DNA of 36,955 nt from JALRBM01 sp964615445 (GTDB taxonomy: Bacteria; Patescibacteriota; Saccharimonadia; Saccharimonadales; Saccharimonadaceae). Shown piece by piece: positions 16,111 to 24,051 of this stretch. Numbering within the stretch: position 1 is the stretch's first letter; each line of letters starts with the position of its first letter. Below the pieces are notes generated by a model. It was not told where the DNA came from, did no database searches, and worked only from the letters and a program-made list of their open reading frames with translations. Location of the stretch: positions 1 to 36,955 of the forward strand of contig CAZTOK010000013.1 in the NCBI GenBank assembly GCA_964615445.1. The letters are read 5' to 3'. The position numbers and the translations under genes are program-made.

Positions 16111-18099
16111 CTAGAAACGTGGCGGCAATTCGGTTGAATAGACTGTTTGTGCTTTGTTGCTGCCTTGGGCTAGCAGTTGCGCCCATAAGAAAGCGTCTGG
16201 ACGCAAATTGAAGCGCTCTGCCGGATCACCGGAATGCTCATCCGTTTCAGAACCAGCTGTACGATTAAGAAGAAGTCTGCCTGTAATAACAGGACCATTG
16301 ACATCAAGCTCGGTTGAACATTTATTCGAGGTGAGATTACCCGTAAAGTCACTACACGTATTGATAGTATCGCTAGCAATAAGCCACGCATCAATATGAC
16401 CTACAGCGCTCTGAATAATAATATTTTTTGCAATAATTACCAACTGCGGGATTTGACTCACACTCGTAAATGGACCATCAGAATAGTTAAGATTACCGGT
16501 AATTGTCACTGTTCCTGTTGAAACAATCACGACAGACTTTCCACCAGGAATCGTACCGCCAGTAACCGTTACATTGCCAGCCGTTCGTACTACTGGCGTA
16601 TCTGAGGTATTAAAGGCAAGCGAACCAACGTCAACACTGCCCGCTCCAATTGGTTGCTGGTTTTGCGAGGCTGCAAAATACCCTGCCACATCTGGTGCAG
16701 CTGGAAAACTGCCAGCATTTGTGTAACTCCCAAATGCATCCGCGCCCGTCTCATCTTTGTTGGCAAAGGTTAACTTACTCCATGCTGTTTGCTCGTTATT
16801 GGTTTGGTTGACTAATCCCGCCCCAGAAGCAAATCGGCCATTTACTCCAACTGAGAATACACCGTACTCAACCCAGCTACCAAAAGTCTTATTTGTTCCA
16901 CCCATATTCTTAACACTGGTACTTGTCTCAATTTTTCCACCCACCTTAATATCACCACCCCAAATTTGTATTTTTGGTTTTTTACCGATTACCGTACATA
17001 CCGGCTGTGAATGCGCCCAGCTATTATCGCTATTAGCTCGCGGCTGAACCGATAGCGTAAAACATACCCGCGTCCCTGTTGGCAAATCACCTACATCGAG
17101 TCCACTAACCGATGGTTTCAGATTTTGAGCCGGTGCCCCTATATCAAAACTTCCCGACCCCTTGGCCACATTCTTACAACTTGCCACCCCACTTTGAAAA
17201 TAATTACCAGACGGCGCCCCGCCGTTACTTTGACACGGAGCTTGAGAAGATATAGTCGGACCTTCGCCCTCGTGTGGCGCTTTTTGCCCGGGCTGCACCG
17301 TTATTTGAGTGATTTCCCACTGCGTAGCGTAACTAGCGATTTCTCCAGGGTTGTCCACGCTCGAATTAACTGACACTTGGCTTCCCGCCTCTATCGTTGT
17401 CGGCGAAACGTCATCGACATGCGGCGTCAGTGTGTAATTTTTCGGCTGCGGTATTGGCTCACTCGGAATACCAATTGGGTTAGCACAGCGGCGTAAAATC
17501 TTATAAATAACATTGCCATTGTAGTCACGAATCAAAATACCAGGCTCGTTTTTTGCATCGTCATAATACGCATCGTCATCGGTGCTACCGTCGTTATTGA
17601 AGCCCTCATTTGTCCCCTGCCAATAACTGTTAATAGTATCGCTAACATTTCCGCCCCAAGAAATTTCTCTCGCCTGATCCAGCCCTACAAGCTCATTGTG
17701 AAAGATCTGCCATTGTCCTTCGGAAATAGAGCGACCAATACCCGGCGCATTATTCGCCATCATCGTGTTATAAATAAATGACGCACCCGTTACCTTTTGC
17801 GCATTACCACTGTAATAGGCAGAATGAATAAGATTATAGAGTGATTCAGCGTCATTAATAGTCGCTGATGGAATTGCTTGACCATCTTGAATAGCTGGCA
17901 ATACACTATCGCCACCAGTATCGAGCGTATTAGTAAAATATCCTCTATAACAGGTTCGACCCAGTACCGTTCCTCCGTAACATGAGGCAGCAGTCGTCAC
18001 GTGATAATACGCTACAACAAAACTCGTAATAAGTACGGCAGCTAAAACCACCCAATGAACAAGTCGCAGCGACCGGTAATAGCTCTTTACTACGTTCAT
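16111..18099 (-). CDS. Large membrane-anchored surface protein of the pilus locus
   Basis: The 662-aa protein has one N-terminal membrane segment (about 16-36), after which everything is predicted to face outward. The region just outside the membrane has Cys pairs (ASCYGG, RTCYRG). The middle contains Ig-like phrases (IEAGSQVSVNSSVDNPGE) and the C-terminal third is beta-rich with repeated Gly/Thr/Val strands suggestive of a beta-helix or adhesin fold, ending in a Trp/Leu-rich segment (DAFLWAQLLAQG). I do not recognise a named family. ATGA overlap with the TPR gene and position before pilM suggest a pilus-associated adhesin or host-contact protein, by analogy of position with tip adhesins. That role is an inference. 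Confidence 0.6.
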   Translation of the reverse strand: MNVVKSYYRSLRLVHWVVLAAVLITSFVVAYYHVTTAASCYGGTVLGRTCYRGYFTNTLDTGGDSVLPAIQDGQAIPSATINDAESLYNLIHSAYYSGNAQKVTGASFIYNTMMANNAPGIGRSISEGQWQIFHNELVGLDQAREISWGGNVSDTINSYWQGTNEGFNNDGSTDDDAYYDDAKNEPGILIRDYNGNVIYKILRRCANPIGIPSEPIPQPKNYTLTPHVDDVSPTTIEAGSQVSVNSSVDNPGEIASYATQWEITQITVQPGQKAPHEGEGPTISSQAPCQSNGGAPSGNYFQSGVASCKNVAKGSGSFDIGAPAQNLKPSVSGLDVGDLPTGTRVCFTLSVQPRANSDNSWAHSQPVCTVIGKKPKIQIWGGDIKVGGKIETSTSVKNMGGTNKTFGSWVEYGVFSVGVNGRFASGAGLVNQTNNEQTAWSKLTFANKDETGADAFGSYTNAGSFPAAPDVAGYFAASQNQQPIGAGSVDVGSLAFNTSDTPVVRTAGNVTVTGGTIPGGKSVVIVSTGTVTITGNLNYSDGPFTSVSQIPQLVIIAKNIIIQSAVGHIDAWLIASDTINTCSDFTGNLTSNKCSTELDVNGPVITGRLLLNRTAGSETDEHSGDPAERFNLRPDAFLWAQLLAQGSNKAQTVYSTELPPRF

Positions 18100-18638
18100 T
18101 GTACTTTGCCACCCATCTGCGTAATCATGAGCATGTAATAGGCTTTGTCGTTTTTCGCCGTCGGATTATTGTTAGGATCAATTAATTGAATTGCTTTGTT
18201 GTAGTAAGTAATCGATGACTGGTTGTCACCCTTCGCTCGATCAATCTGGCCAATAAAAGCCGCCATATCAGAAGTTTGTTCAATGGCGAATGCTTTCATT
18301 GCTGCATCAAGTGCCCCCGCGTAGTCTTTGTTATTGAATAAAATAGTGGCAATGTTTGAATAATACACAAACTTTTCATGCGTATCGCTCGTATTCTTAA
18401 TGGCATCATTCAGCTGCTGCACTCCGCCGTTTACATTACCACTATATGCTTGCTTTGTTGCGTCATTCGTTGTTTGCGTCACTTGCTGCTGCTTTGCTGT
18501 GCTACCACCTTGCTGAGGGGAATTGATTGAGGTATTCGGCTTGGCACTATTACTCAAAATAAGAGCAGCTGCTACTCCAATACCAATAACTACCACAATA
18601 ATGACAATAAAGATGATAACGCGTCGTTTATTTTTCAT
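18096..18638 (-). CDS. Membrane-anchored TPR-like protein
   Basis: The 180-aa protein has a basic start MKNKRR, one membrane helix (about 6-29), a Ser/Thr/Gln-rich linker and TPR-like helical pairs, recognisable from KFVYYSNIATILFNNKDYAGALDAA and the following YYNKAIQLI. TPRs mediate protein contacts and would lie outside the cell membrane here. Its stop overlaps the start of the 662-aa surface protein (ATGA), so the two are likely partners. I chose ATG 18638 over 18650 because the basic pre-membrane segment begins there; no clear ribosome binding site decides. Confidence 0.7.
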   Translation of the reverse strand: MKNKRRVIIFIVIIVVVIGIGVAAALILSNSAKPNTSINSPQQGGSTAKQQQVTQTTNDATKQAYSGNVNGGVQQLNDAIKNTSDTHEKFVYYSNIATILFNNKDYAGALDAAMKAFAIEQTSDMAAFIGQIDRAKGDNQSSITYYNKAIQLIDPNNNPTAKNDKAYYMLMITQMGGKVQ

Positions 18639-18664
18639 GCAAGCCCACATTAACTACTAGGGCT

Positions 18665-18694
18665 ATAGTAGCATAAGCATGACCCAGTAGGCAA
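18665..18694 (-). promoter_or_regulatory. Promoter at the head of the pilus locus
   Basis: TTGCCT (18689-18694) and an extended -10 TGC-TACTAT (18665-18670) on the minus strand are 18 bp apart, upstream of the TPR gene. Confidence 0.6.
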
Positions 18695-18699
18695 ACGTT

Positions 18700-18743
18700 C
18701 CCGCTTTAAGCATTAAAGCGGGGCGGAGATACTTCTCCGCCCC
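18700..18743 (-). terminator. Two overlapping hairpins after the response regulator gene
   Basis: Hairpin one (18720-18743) has a 9-10-bp stem GGGGCGGAG(A)/(T)CTCCGCCCC. Hairpin two (18700-18722) has a 10-bp stem CCCGCTTTAA/TTAAAGCGGG. They share three bases, so both cannot fully form at once. The first begins 4 nt after the response regulator stop codon. Confidence 0.7.
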
Positions 18744-18747
18744 TTTC

Positions 18748-19113
18748 TCACAACACACCAAGTAACCTTAGGACCAGTTCGGCCGCTTCTGTCTTCGGAG
18801 CATCATGGCTCGCGCCATTCTCACACATCATCCTTCTGTACTTCGTCGAACCAGACGAGGCAACGATAGGACGCGTGAAGCCCTCGCTGCGTGCCCTCTG
18901 GATAAACGGGATGGTATTAATGTCATTACCAGGAATACAACCATCAAGAATAATAGCGCTTAGCCGCTCCCTATTGGCATCAAACGCAGTATCCAGCTCC
19001 TCTCGAGTGCAAACTTCCACCACAGCAATGTCATATTCAGCCAACTTACTAACCCACATCATGCGAATATGAGGAAGATCATCAGCGACAAGAACAAGGT
19101 GACTGTTGGTCAT
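18748..19113 (-). CDS. Receiver-only response regulator
   Basis: The 121-aa protein is a single CheY-like receiver domain. The acidic pair Asp11-Asp12 (VADD), phosphoacceptor Asp57 (IILDG), Ser at 86-87 (VASSGS) and Lys107 (APKTE) fill the conserved active-site positions. There is no output domain and no histidine kinase gene in the window, so it may act by protein contact, possibly on the adjacent pilus machinery, which is an inference from position. AAGGAGT precedes the ATG. A 60-base sample (18781-18840) counts 33 G+C (55%), higher than the backbone. An operator-like palindrome overlaps its promoter. Confidence 0.85.
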   Translation of the reverse strand: MTNSHLVLVADDLPHIRMMWVSKLAEYDIAVVEVCTREELDTAFDANRERLSAIILDGCIPGNDINTIPFIQRARSEGFTRPIVASSGSTKYRRMMCENGASHDAPKTEAAELVLRLLGVL

Positions 19114-19145
19114 AGCAACTCCTTGAACGTTGGGCGAATGTTAAA

Positions 19146-19205
19146 ATAATGTCATAGAAGCTTAGTAACGTCAATAAGTCACTGCTTTTACAGCGACTTA
19201 TTGAC
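19146..19205 (-). promoter_or_regulatory. Response regulator promoter with an adjoining 11-bp inverted repeat
   Basis: On the minus strand TTGACG (19169-19174) and CATTAT (19146-19151) are 17 bp apart. The -35 box is part of a perfect inverted repeat: GTCAATAAGTC (19170-19180) and GACTTATTGAC (19195-19205) with a 14-nt spacer. It may be an operator, or serve as a terminator hairpin for the gene ending at 19223; it has no T-run. Confidence 0.5.
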
Positions 19206-19222
19206 TGACATACTTAAGATAG

Positions 19223-19984
19223 CTAACTATTTTTAATTTTAGGAAACGTGTCAAAAAACGACGTATTAGCATCTTCAAAACCTTTTTTTGTTCCCCTAAT
19301 CTGCATACGGACTACACTACTATCCTTATCTTTCACAAAGTAATCTACATCATAGCCCATCAGACGTGTGACCTGTCTCAGAAATGAACGAGCACCCGCC
19401 TTATCATCAGCAAACGTGTCAAGATTCATACTGACATTTCCAGATAGCGCACCTTCTCTGATTCTTTCGAATATCTTTCGAAACATATCAGGCTGTTTAA
19501 ACGTTCCCGGATGACCAGCAATAAAATGAGCGCTATATATCGCATCAACTTGCGCTTGTGACATCAGGGTACCGTCAGCCTGATGAAACCTACCATCAAT
19601 GCCTTTTTGAGGCCGAGCAGGAAGCTTAGTTGCATCAGGATACTCAATGCTTGCCGTGGCCGTAGCACTATCGAGAATAGTTGGACCAACCGTAAAGCCA
19701 AGCGCAGCCGCAATATAGCGCTGCTGACCTAACTTTAAAACACTTTGTTCACTAAGCTTTTTCGTCTGTCGTTCCTGAGGCGTCGTAAACACACCAAGAC
19801 CAGACTTTCCTTCTAATGCGTCGTCAATCCTTTTTGATACACTTTCGGCGTTAAACCTGGGGAAAAAATCAACCGGCTCTCCCCTATCTAACTTTGCGAG
19901 TAAATCTTTATACACCGCACGATCTTCAGGGTTCGGGCCAAATGTTTCAGGTGTATTTCGTTGACGAGGTTCTGTATCTATCAT
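19223..19984 (-). CDS. Unrecognised soluble protein
   Basis: The 253-aa protein has no signal peptide or membrane segment. It is rich in charged residues and has a Gly-rich middle around TILDSATATASIEYPDATK and a DGRFHQADGTLMS stretch. A region near 200-245 (FLRQVTRLMGYDVDYFVKDKDSS) looks like a mixed alpha/beta domain. I recognise no family and assign no function. It has a good promoter (TTGACT-17-TATAGT) but no Shine-Dalgarno, and the leader is A-rich. It is divergent from ychF. Confidence 0.7.
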   Translation of the reverse strand: MIDTEPRQRNTPETFGPNPEDRAVYKDLLAKLDRGEPVDFFPRFNAESVSKRIDDALEGKSGLGVFTTPQERQTKKLSEQSVLKLGQQRYIAAALGFTVGPTILDSATATASIEYPDATKLPARPQKGIDGRFHQADGTLMSQAQVDAIYSAHFIAGHPGTFKQPDMFRKIFERIREGALSGNVSMNLDTFADDKAGARSFLRQVTRLMGYDVDYFVKDKDSSVVRMQIRGTKKGFEDANTSFFDTFPKIKNS

Positions 19985-20009
19985 TTTTTGTTTTGTTGGG
20001 TTTTAAAAA

Positions 20010-20038
20010 ACTATAACATATATAAAAATTTTAGTCAA
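20010..20038 (-). promoter_or_regulatory. Promoter of the unrecognised gene at 19223
   Basis: TTGACT (20033-20038) and TATAGT (20010-20015) on the minus strand are separated by exactly 17 bp. Confidence 0.68.
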
Positions 20039-20064
20039 TCGGTATTCTATTCTACCTCTGTTAA

Positions 20065-20073
20065 TGCTATAGT
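20065..20073 (+). promoter_or_regulatory. Extended -10 promoter of ychF
   Basis: TGCTATAGT ends 6 nt before the ATG at 20080, so the predicted start point coincides with the start codon. The -35 position (TTCTAT) is poor. No Shine-Dalgarno exists, consistent with a leaderless mRNA. Confidence 0.6.
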
Positions 20074-20079
20074 TGTTCT

Positions 20080-21156
20080 ATGAGTCTCGAGATTGGCATC
20101 GTTGGTCTTCCAAACGTAGGTAAATCTACACTTTTTAATGCGCTTACAAATAATGACATACTTGCGGCAAACTACCCTTTTGCTACCATTGAACCCAACA
20201 CGGGTATTGTTCCCGTGCCAGACAAGCGACTTAATAAACTAGCAGAACTTTATAATAGCCAAAAGATCATTCCTGCAACTGTCACCTTTGTCGATATTGC
20301 CGGTCTTGTCGCTGGAGCCAGTAAAGGCGAGGGCTTAGGCAATAAATTTCTTGCTAACATTCGTCAGTGTGATGCTATCATCCACATCGTGCGAGCATTT
20401 GAAAACAATGATATTGTTCACGTTGCAAACCGCGTTCATCCAGCTGATGACATTGCTATTATTAACACCGAATTAATGCTTGCGGACCTTCAGACAATTG
20501 ATACTAGGCTACCAAAAGTTCTAAAAGAAGCTAAGGCCAAGCCTCAATTAAAAAATACCGCTTCCTACTTAGAATCACTTAAGCGTCATCTTGAAGAAGG
20601 TACACCGCTTTCCGCCCTTCCCTCGCTTGACATGGAGTACATTGCCGACCTTCATCTTCTTACGGCGAAACCCGGCATTTACGCCTTTAATGTGGATGAG
20701 GCTACACTGGCTAACACCACAAAAAAAACCGAGCTTGAAAATCTTGTTGCGCCAAACAAGGCTGTATTCGTATCCGCCAAACTCGAAGAAGAGTTGAAAG
20801 GCCTCGATGAAGCGGATGCTAAAGAACTACTTGAAAGCTATGGAGTAACTCAAACAGGACTTACACAGATGATTCGTGCAGCATACGATATACTTGGCCT
20901 TCAAAGGTATCTAACGGCCGGCCAAAAAGAAGTCCGGGCCTGGACAATCAAAAAAGGAGCAACTGCTCCTCAGGCTGCTGGTGTTATTCACACCGATTTT
21001 GAGCATGGGTTTATTGCTGCTCAAATAACAGACTATAACGACCTCATTGAGGCGGGCTCTGAAACCGCTGCTCGAGCTGCTGGAAAAATTCGTACTGAAG
21101 GCAAAGAATACGTAATGCGGCCCGACGATGTTGCTGAATTTCGCTTTAACGTTTAG
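20080..21156 (+). CDS. ychF: YchF/OLA1-family P-loop NTPase
   Basis: The 358-aa protein is a universal Obg-related nucleotidase that prefers ATP and is linked to ribosomes and stress. It contains G1 GLPNVGKST (9-17), the Walker B-like DIAGLVAGASKGEGLG and a non-canonical G4 (FNVDE), where the NxxE form explains loss of guanine specificity. A C-terminal TGS domain begins around residue 270 (TAGQKEVRAWTIKKGATAPQAAG). Length and domain order are normal. Its end overlaps the end of the convergent gene at 21146 by 11 bp. Confidence 0.96.
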   Translation: MSLEIGIVGLPNVGKSTLFNALTNNDILAANYPFATIEPNTGIVPVPDKRLNKLAELYNSQKIIPATVTFVDIAGLVAGASKGEGLGNKFLANIRQCDAIIHIVRAFENNDIVHVANRVHPADDIAIINTELMLADLQTIDTRLPKVLKEAKAKPQLKNTASYLESLKRHLEEGTPLSALPSLDMEYIADLHLLTAKPGIYAFNVDEATLANTTKKTELENLVAPNKAVFVSAKLEEELKGLDEADAKELLESYGVTQTGLTQMIRAAYDILGLQRYLTAGQKEVRAWTIKKGATAPQAAGVIHTDFEHGFIAAQITDYNDLIEAGSETAARAAGKIRTEGKEYVMRPDDVAEFRFNV

Positions 21157-21988
21157 CTGTACGCGCTGAAAGTTTTGCAAGAACACTCATACCAAGCGCT
21201 AATGCCTGACTAGTAATCACTGATTCTTTCGTCTCTTCGCCAACAAACTTCTTGTCACGCATCTTTGCAACGAGTCGTCTCGTCGACTCAAGATCCCAAC
21301 TTTCCTTAGGGAGCTTATCAAAGCCAAGAATCTTATGTAAATCTTCACTTATGCGATTATGAGCAAGGCGACGTGAGCTGTCAGCAACTTCCAAGTCCTC
21401 CCTAGGAAGTGCCCCACGTTCTACCTTAAGGCCTACATCAATATGTTTTTTTACCGCATCGATATATACATTCCACTTTTTCGTAATCTCTTCAGGAAAA
21501 AGATCAACGGGGTAGTTGAAAGTTACATCGCCATTTTCATCCTCTTCAAGAATACCTAACTTACGTAAAATTTCATTGGTCGATACATTGGAAAGATCTA
21601 CACCCTGCAACCTTTCCTGAACCGCTTCTTGACCTTGTTCGATAGCTGTCTGTAATTCTTTGGTCGGAAGTCCTGATTCGGCGATGACTATCTTACGAAT
21701 TATTTCTACCATTTCACGCTGTCTTTTGGCCATTTCGTCTGCTTCTGCACCTTTTACCCTGCCATCTTTTAGCTTATTTGCATTCTGTACATAGGTTGGG
21801 TCTGAAAAAGCAATTTCATAAACAATGTCATCTAGCAGTTCTTCAAACTGTTTCGAATCACCCTCTTTTTCAAATAAATCATAGAGCTTGGAGCCATTCG
21901 TCTCATTTGTTTTACGAACCATCTCAAGAAATGACGCCATGGGATCGTCTTCTGATTGAGGAGTGTCGTGTTCGCGAGCTTCTGTCAT
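21146..21988 (-). CDS. Unrecognised acidic helical protein
   Basis: The 280-aa protein is highly charged, acidic and predicted mainly helical, with no membrane segment. Phrases such as LDDIVYEIAFSDPTYV and KKWNVYIDAVKKHIDVGL suggest helix bundles. I recognise no family. The open frame starts at TTG 22027 inside tlyA; I prefer ATG 21988, which avoids the overlap. It follows tlyA in the same direction and is convergent with ychF. Confidence 0.68.
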   Translation of the reverse strand: MTEAREHDTPQSEDDPMASFLEMVRKTNETNGSKLYDLFEKEGDSKQFEELLDDIVYEIAFSDPTYVQNANKLKDGRVKGAEADEMAKRQREMVEIIRKIVIAESGLPTKELQTAIEQGQEAVQERLQGVDLSNVSTNEILRKLGILEEDENGDVTFNYPVDLFPEEITKKWNVYIDAVKKHIDVGLKVERGALPREDLEVADSSRRLAHNRISEDLHKILGFDKLPKESWDLESTRRLVAKMRDKKFVGEETKESVITSQALALGMSVLAKLSARTAKR

Positions 21989-22016
21989 AGTTAATCTTAC
22001 AGTAGCATAATTGTAA

Positions 22017-22745
22017 CTATTCGTCAATTAACTTAAGCAGGTAGAATCGCTCTTGATTGCCCTTTGCCCCATGCACATCGCTGTCACGTTTATCTTGGAT
22101 AATAAAATATCGTTTCACCCATACTTCAAACTCTTTTAAAATTTGGCGTCGAACAGCATCGTTTTTAATAACCCCTTTGTTGGTTTGATTCTTGCCCGCT
22201 TCAAACTGCGGCTTTACCATGGCTGCTATTTGCGTCATTGGCGCACTTAATTGCTTTGCGATATAGGGCAGAACATCACGCAAACTAATAAACGATACAT
22301 CAATCACAATAATGTCTGGTTTTTCACTGTCTAGTTTAAAAGCACGAATGTCTGTTTTCTCGTGCAATTCAATGCGATTATTATTTCTAAGACTTGGATG
22401 AAGTTGATCAGTACCAACGTCTACGGCAATTACTTTCTTTGCACTATGCTGTAAGGCATAGTCAGTAAATCCACCCGTGCTACTTCCTACATCAAGTACA
22501 ATTTTATCTTTAAAATTAAGATGAAGGAGTTTAGCTACGCTTGCCAATTTAAGCCCTGCGCGACTTACATATTGATCATCTGCGGTAAGTGCAATCACTG
22601 CCGCATCGCTTACAAAATAGCCTGGTTTTTTGATTACGGCACCGTCTACAGTCACTTTGCCAAGTCGAATCCAACTCTCTGCCTGCGACCGACTTGTCGT
22701 AAGGCCGCGTGCAGCCACTATATTGTCCAGACGTTGCTTTACCAT
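22017..22745 (-). CDS. tlyA: TlyA-family rRNA 2'-O-methyltransferase
   Basis: The 242-aa protein has an N-terminal S4 RNA-binding domain (about 3-60, QRLDNIVAARGL) and an FtsJ/RrmJ methyltransferase domain. The SAM-binding motif is VLDVGSSTGGFTDYAL (about 83-98), followed by VIAVDVG and IIVIDVSFISL. TlyA proteins methylate 16S and/or 23S rRNA; the old name hemolysin is misleading. Length is close to the family norm. It starts 6 bp after efp with AGGA upstream and belongs to the rpsF-ssb-rpsR-efp group. Confidence 0.92.
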   Translation of the reverse strand: MVKQRLDNIVAARGLTTSRSQAESWIRLGKVTVDGAVIKKPGYFVSDAAVIALTADDQYVSRAGLKLASVAKLLHLNFKDKIVLDVGSSTGGFTDYALQHSAKKVIAVDVGTDQLHPSLRNNNRIELHEKTDIRAFKLDSEKPDIIVIDVSFISLRDVLPYIAKQLSAPMTQIAAMVKPQFEAGKNQTNKGVIKNDAVRRQILKEFEVWVKRYFIIQDKRDSDVHGAKGNQERFYLLKLIDE

Positions 22746-22751
22746 ACTGTC

Positions 22752-23312
22752 CTACTTTTTACGTTCGCGGTATTCACCGGTAGTTGTATCAACAGAAATC
22801 ACATCACCAGTTTTAATAAACGCCGGCACTTTTACCGTTATACCCGTTTCGAGCGTGGCGTCTTTTAGGACACTACTGGTCGTATCACCTTTTACGACAT
22901 CTTCGGCGTAAGTTACTTCAAGGTAAAGGTTCTTTGGAAGTTCAACGTTTATCACTTTGCCATCAAAAAATTGCAAATTGAGCATATCACCCTCTTTCAA
23001 ATAGCCGGCTGCTACATCGACAACATCAGCATTAAGCTCAAACTGCTCAAAAGTTTCTGGATCCATGAAATAAAATGTAGTGCCATCACTATAGAGGTAT
23101 TGAACACTTTTATTACTCACCTCAGCTCGCTCAATTTTATCTTGGCCTTTAAACGTTTTCGGAATAACACTACCGTCAATAAGATTCTTAAGCTTCACAT
23201 TTACAATACTCCCACCACGACCCATTACCTTTTGGCCATACTCAATAACGCGGTATGGCTTTCCGTCAATCTGGCAGACGACTCCTTTTTTAAGATCGGT
23301 TGGTTGGTACAT
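22752..23312 (-). CDS. efp: Translation elongation factor P
   Basis: The 186-aa protein relieves ribosome stalling at polyproline. The KOW-like N-terminal domain and two OB folds are complete, ending in the conserved VKVPAFIKTGDVISVDTTTGEY. The domain I loop, which is modified in many bacteria, reads VMGRGGS with Arg32 at the tip instead of the Lys of E. coli, the same residue number as the rhamnosylated Arg of Pseudomonas. The open frame extends to 23375, but ATG 23312 has AAAGGAG at ideal spacing and matches the family N-terminus. Confidence 0.95.
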   Translation of the reverse strand: MYQPTDLKKGVVCQIDGKPYRVIEYGQKVMGRGGSIVNVKLKNLIDGSVIPKTFKGQDKIERAEVSNKSVQYLYSDGTTFYFMDPETFEQFELNADVVDVAAGYLKEGDMLNLQFFDGKVINVELPKNLYLEVTYAEDVVKGDTTSSVLKDATLETGITVKVPAFIKTGDVISVDTTTGEYRERKK

Positions 23313-23345
23313 AATTGCTCCTTTGTTAAGTTTTAGAAATACTGC

Positions 23346-23373
23346 GCAACGCACATCTTGGTGTATGCGCTGC
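23346..23373 (-). promoter_or_regulatory. Hairpin between rpsR and efp
   Basis: An 8-bp stem with one G-U pair (GCAGCGCA/TGCGTTGC on the minus strand) lies in the 73-bp gap. No T-run follows, so it may be an attenuator, processing site or weak terminator separating ribosomal genes from efp. Confidence 0.4.
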
Positions 23374-23385
23374 AAAATTTTCTAA

Positions 23386-23589
23386 CTAGTTAGAAGTAAC
23401 GAACGGCAACAATGCCAAATGACGAGCACGCTTAATAGCAGTTGCTAATTGGCGTTGTTGCTTGGTACTGAGACCAGTTTTTGCAATTGGTTCAATTTGA
23501 CCGTAAATGTTAATAAACCGTTGCAGTGTTTTTACGTCTTTGTAGTCAAAATACGCAGGAGTGTCTTTTTTAAATCGTTTCATAGCCAT
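23386..23589 (-). CDS. rpsR: 30S ribosomal protein S18
   Basis: This 67-aa protein is the small basic subunit that pairs with S6 in the 30S platform. The pattern YKDVKTLQRFI, GLSTKQQRQLATAIKRARHLALLPF is unmistakable for S18. AAGGAG precedes the start. It is the third gene of the classical rpsF-ssb-rpsR cluster and is followed by efp. Confidence 0.97.
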   Translation of the reverse strand: MAMKRFKKDTPAYFDYKDVKTLQRFINIYGQIEPIAKTGLSTKQQRQLATAIKRARHLALLPFVTSN

Positions 23590-23601
23590 ACTATTTTCTC
23601 C

Positions 23602-24048
23602 TTAGAATGGAATCTCGCTTAAATCAATAGGTTTGTCGTCGATGTCTTCAATAACAACGTCGTCGGTTTTCTTGCTCGAGCTATTACTTGAGCTGTTTGA
23701 GTAATTAGATGCGCCGGTGCTATCACCATTTGGGCCATCAAGGAAGGTAACATCAGTAGCGACTACTTCAACCTTAGAGCGCTTTTTGCCCGTTTCTTTG
23801 TCATCCCAACTATCTTGACGGAGACGGCCTTGAATGAGACAACGACGACCCTTTGAAAGATACTGACTTACAAGTTCACCCAGTTTCTCCCAAGCAGTCA
23901 CGTCAAAGAAATCAGCGGCATCGTCTTGACCAACTCGATCAACCGCAATACTGAAACTGGTAATGCTTTTACCACTCGGTGTGGTGCGTGTTTCCGGGTC
24001 GCGCGTAAGGCGCCCCATTAAGATGACTTGGTTGATACTTTTGGCCAT
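23602..24048 (-). CDS. ssb: Single-stranded DNA-binding protein
   Basis: The 148-aa protein has an OB fold over residues 1-110 (NQVILMGRLTRDPETR at the start; CLIQGRLRQDSWDD in the middle), a Ser/Asn-rich linker, and an acidic tail ending DLSEIPF that recruits repair and replication partners. It starts 3 bp after the rpsF stop, with GAGGAG inside the rpsF end. The conserved placement between S6 and S18 supports the call. Confidence 0.97.
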   Translation of the reverse strand: MAKSINQVILMGRLTRDPETRTTPSGKSITSFSIAVDRVGQDDAADFFDVTAWEKLGELVSQYLSKGRRCLIQGRLRQDSWDDKETGKKRSKVEVVATDVTFLDGPNGDSTGASNYSNSSSNSSSKKTDDVVIEDIDDKPIDLSEIPF

Positions 24049-24051
24049 ATC

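Noticed and set aside
22521..23336. Plus-strand open frames opposite tlyA and efp
   Set aside because: They lie antisense to clearly conserved genes, lack ribosome binding sites and resemble no protein.
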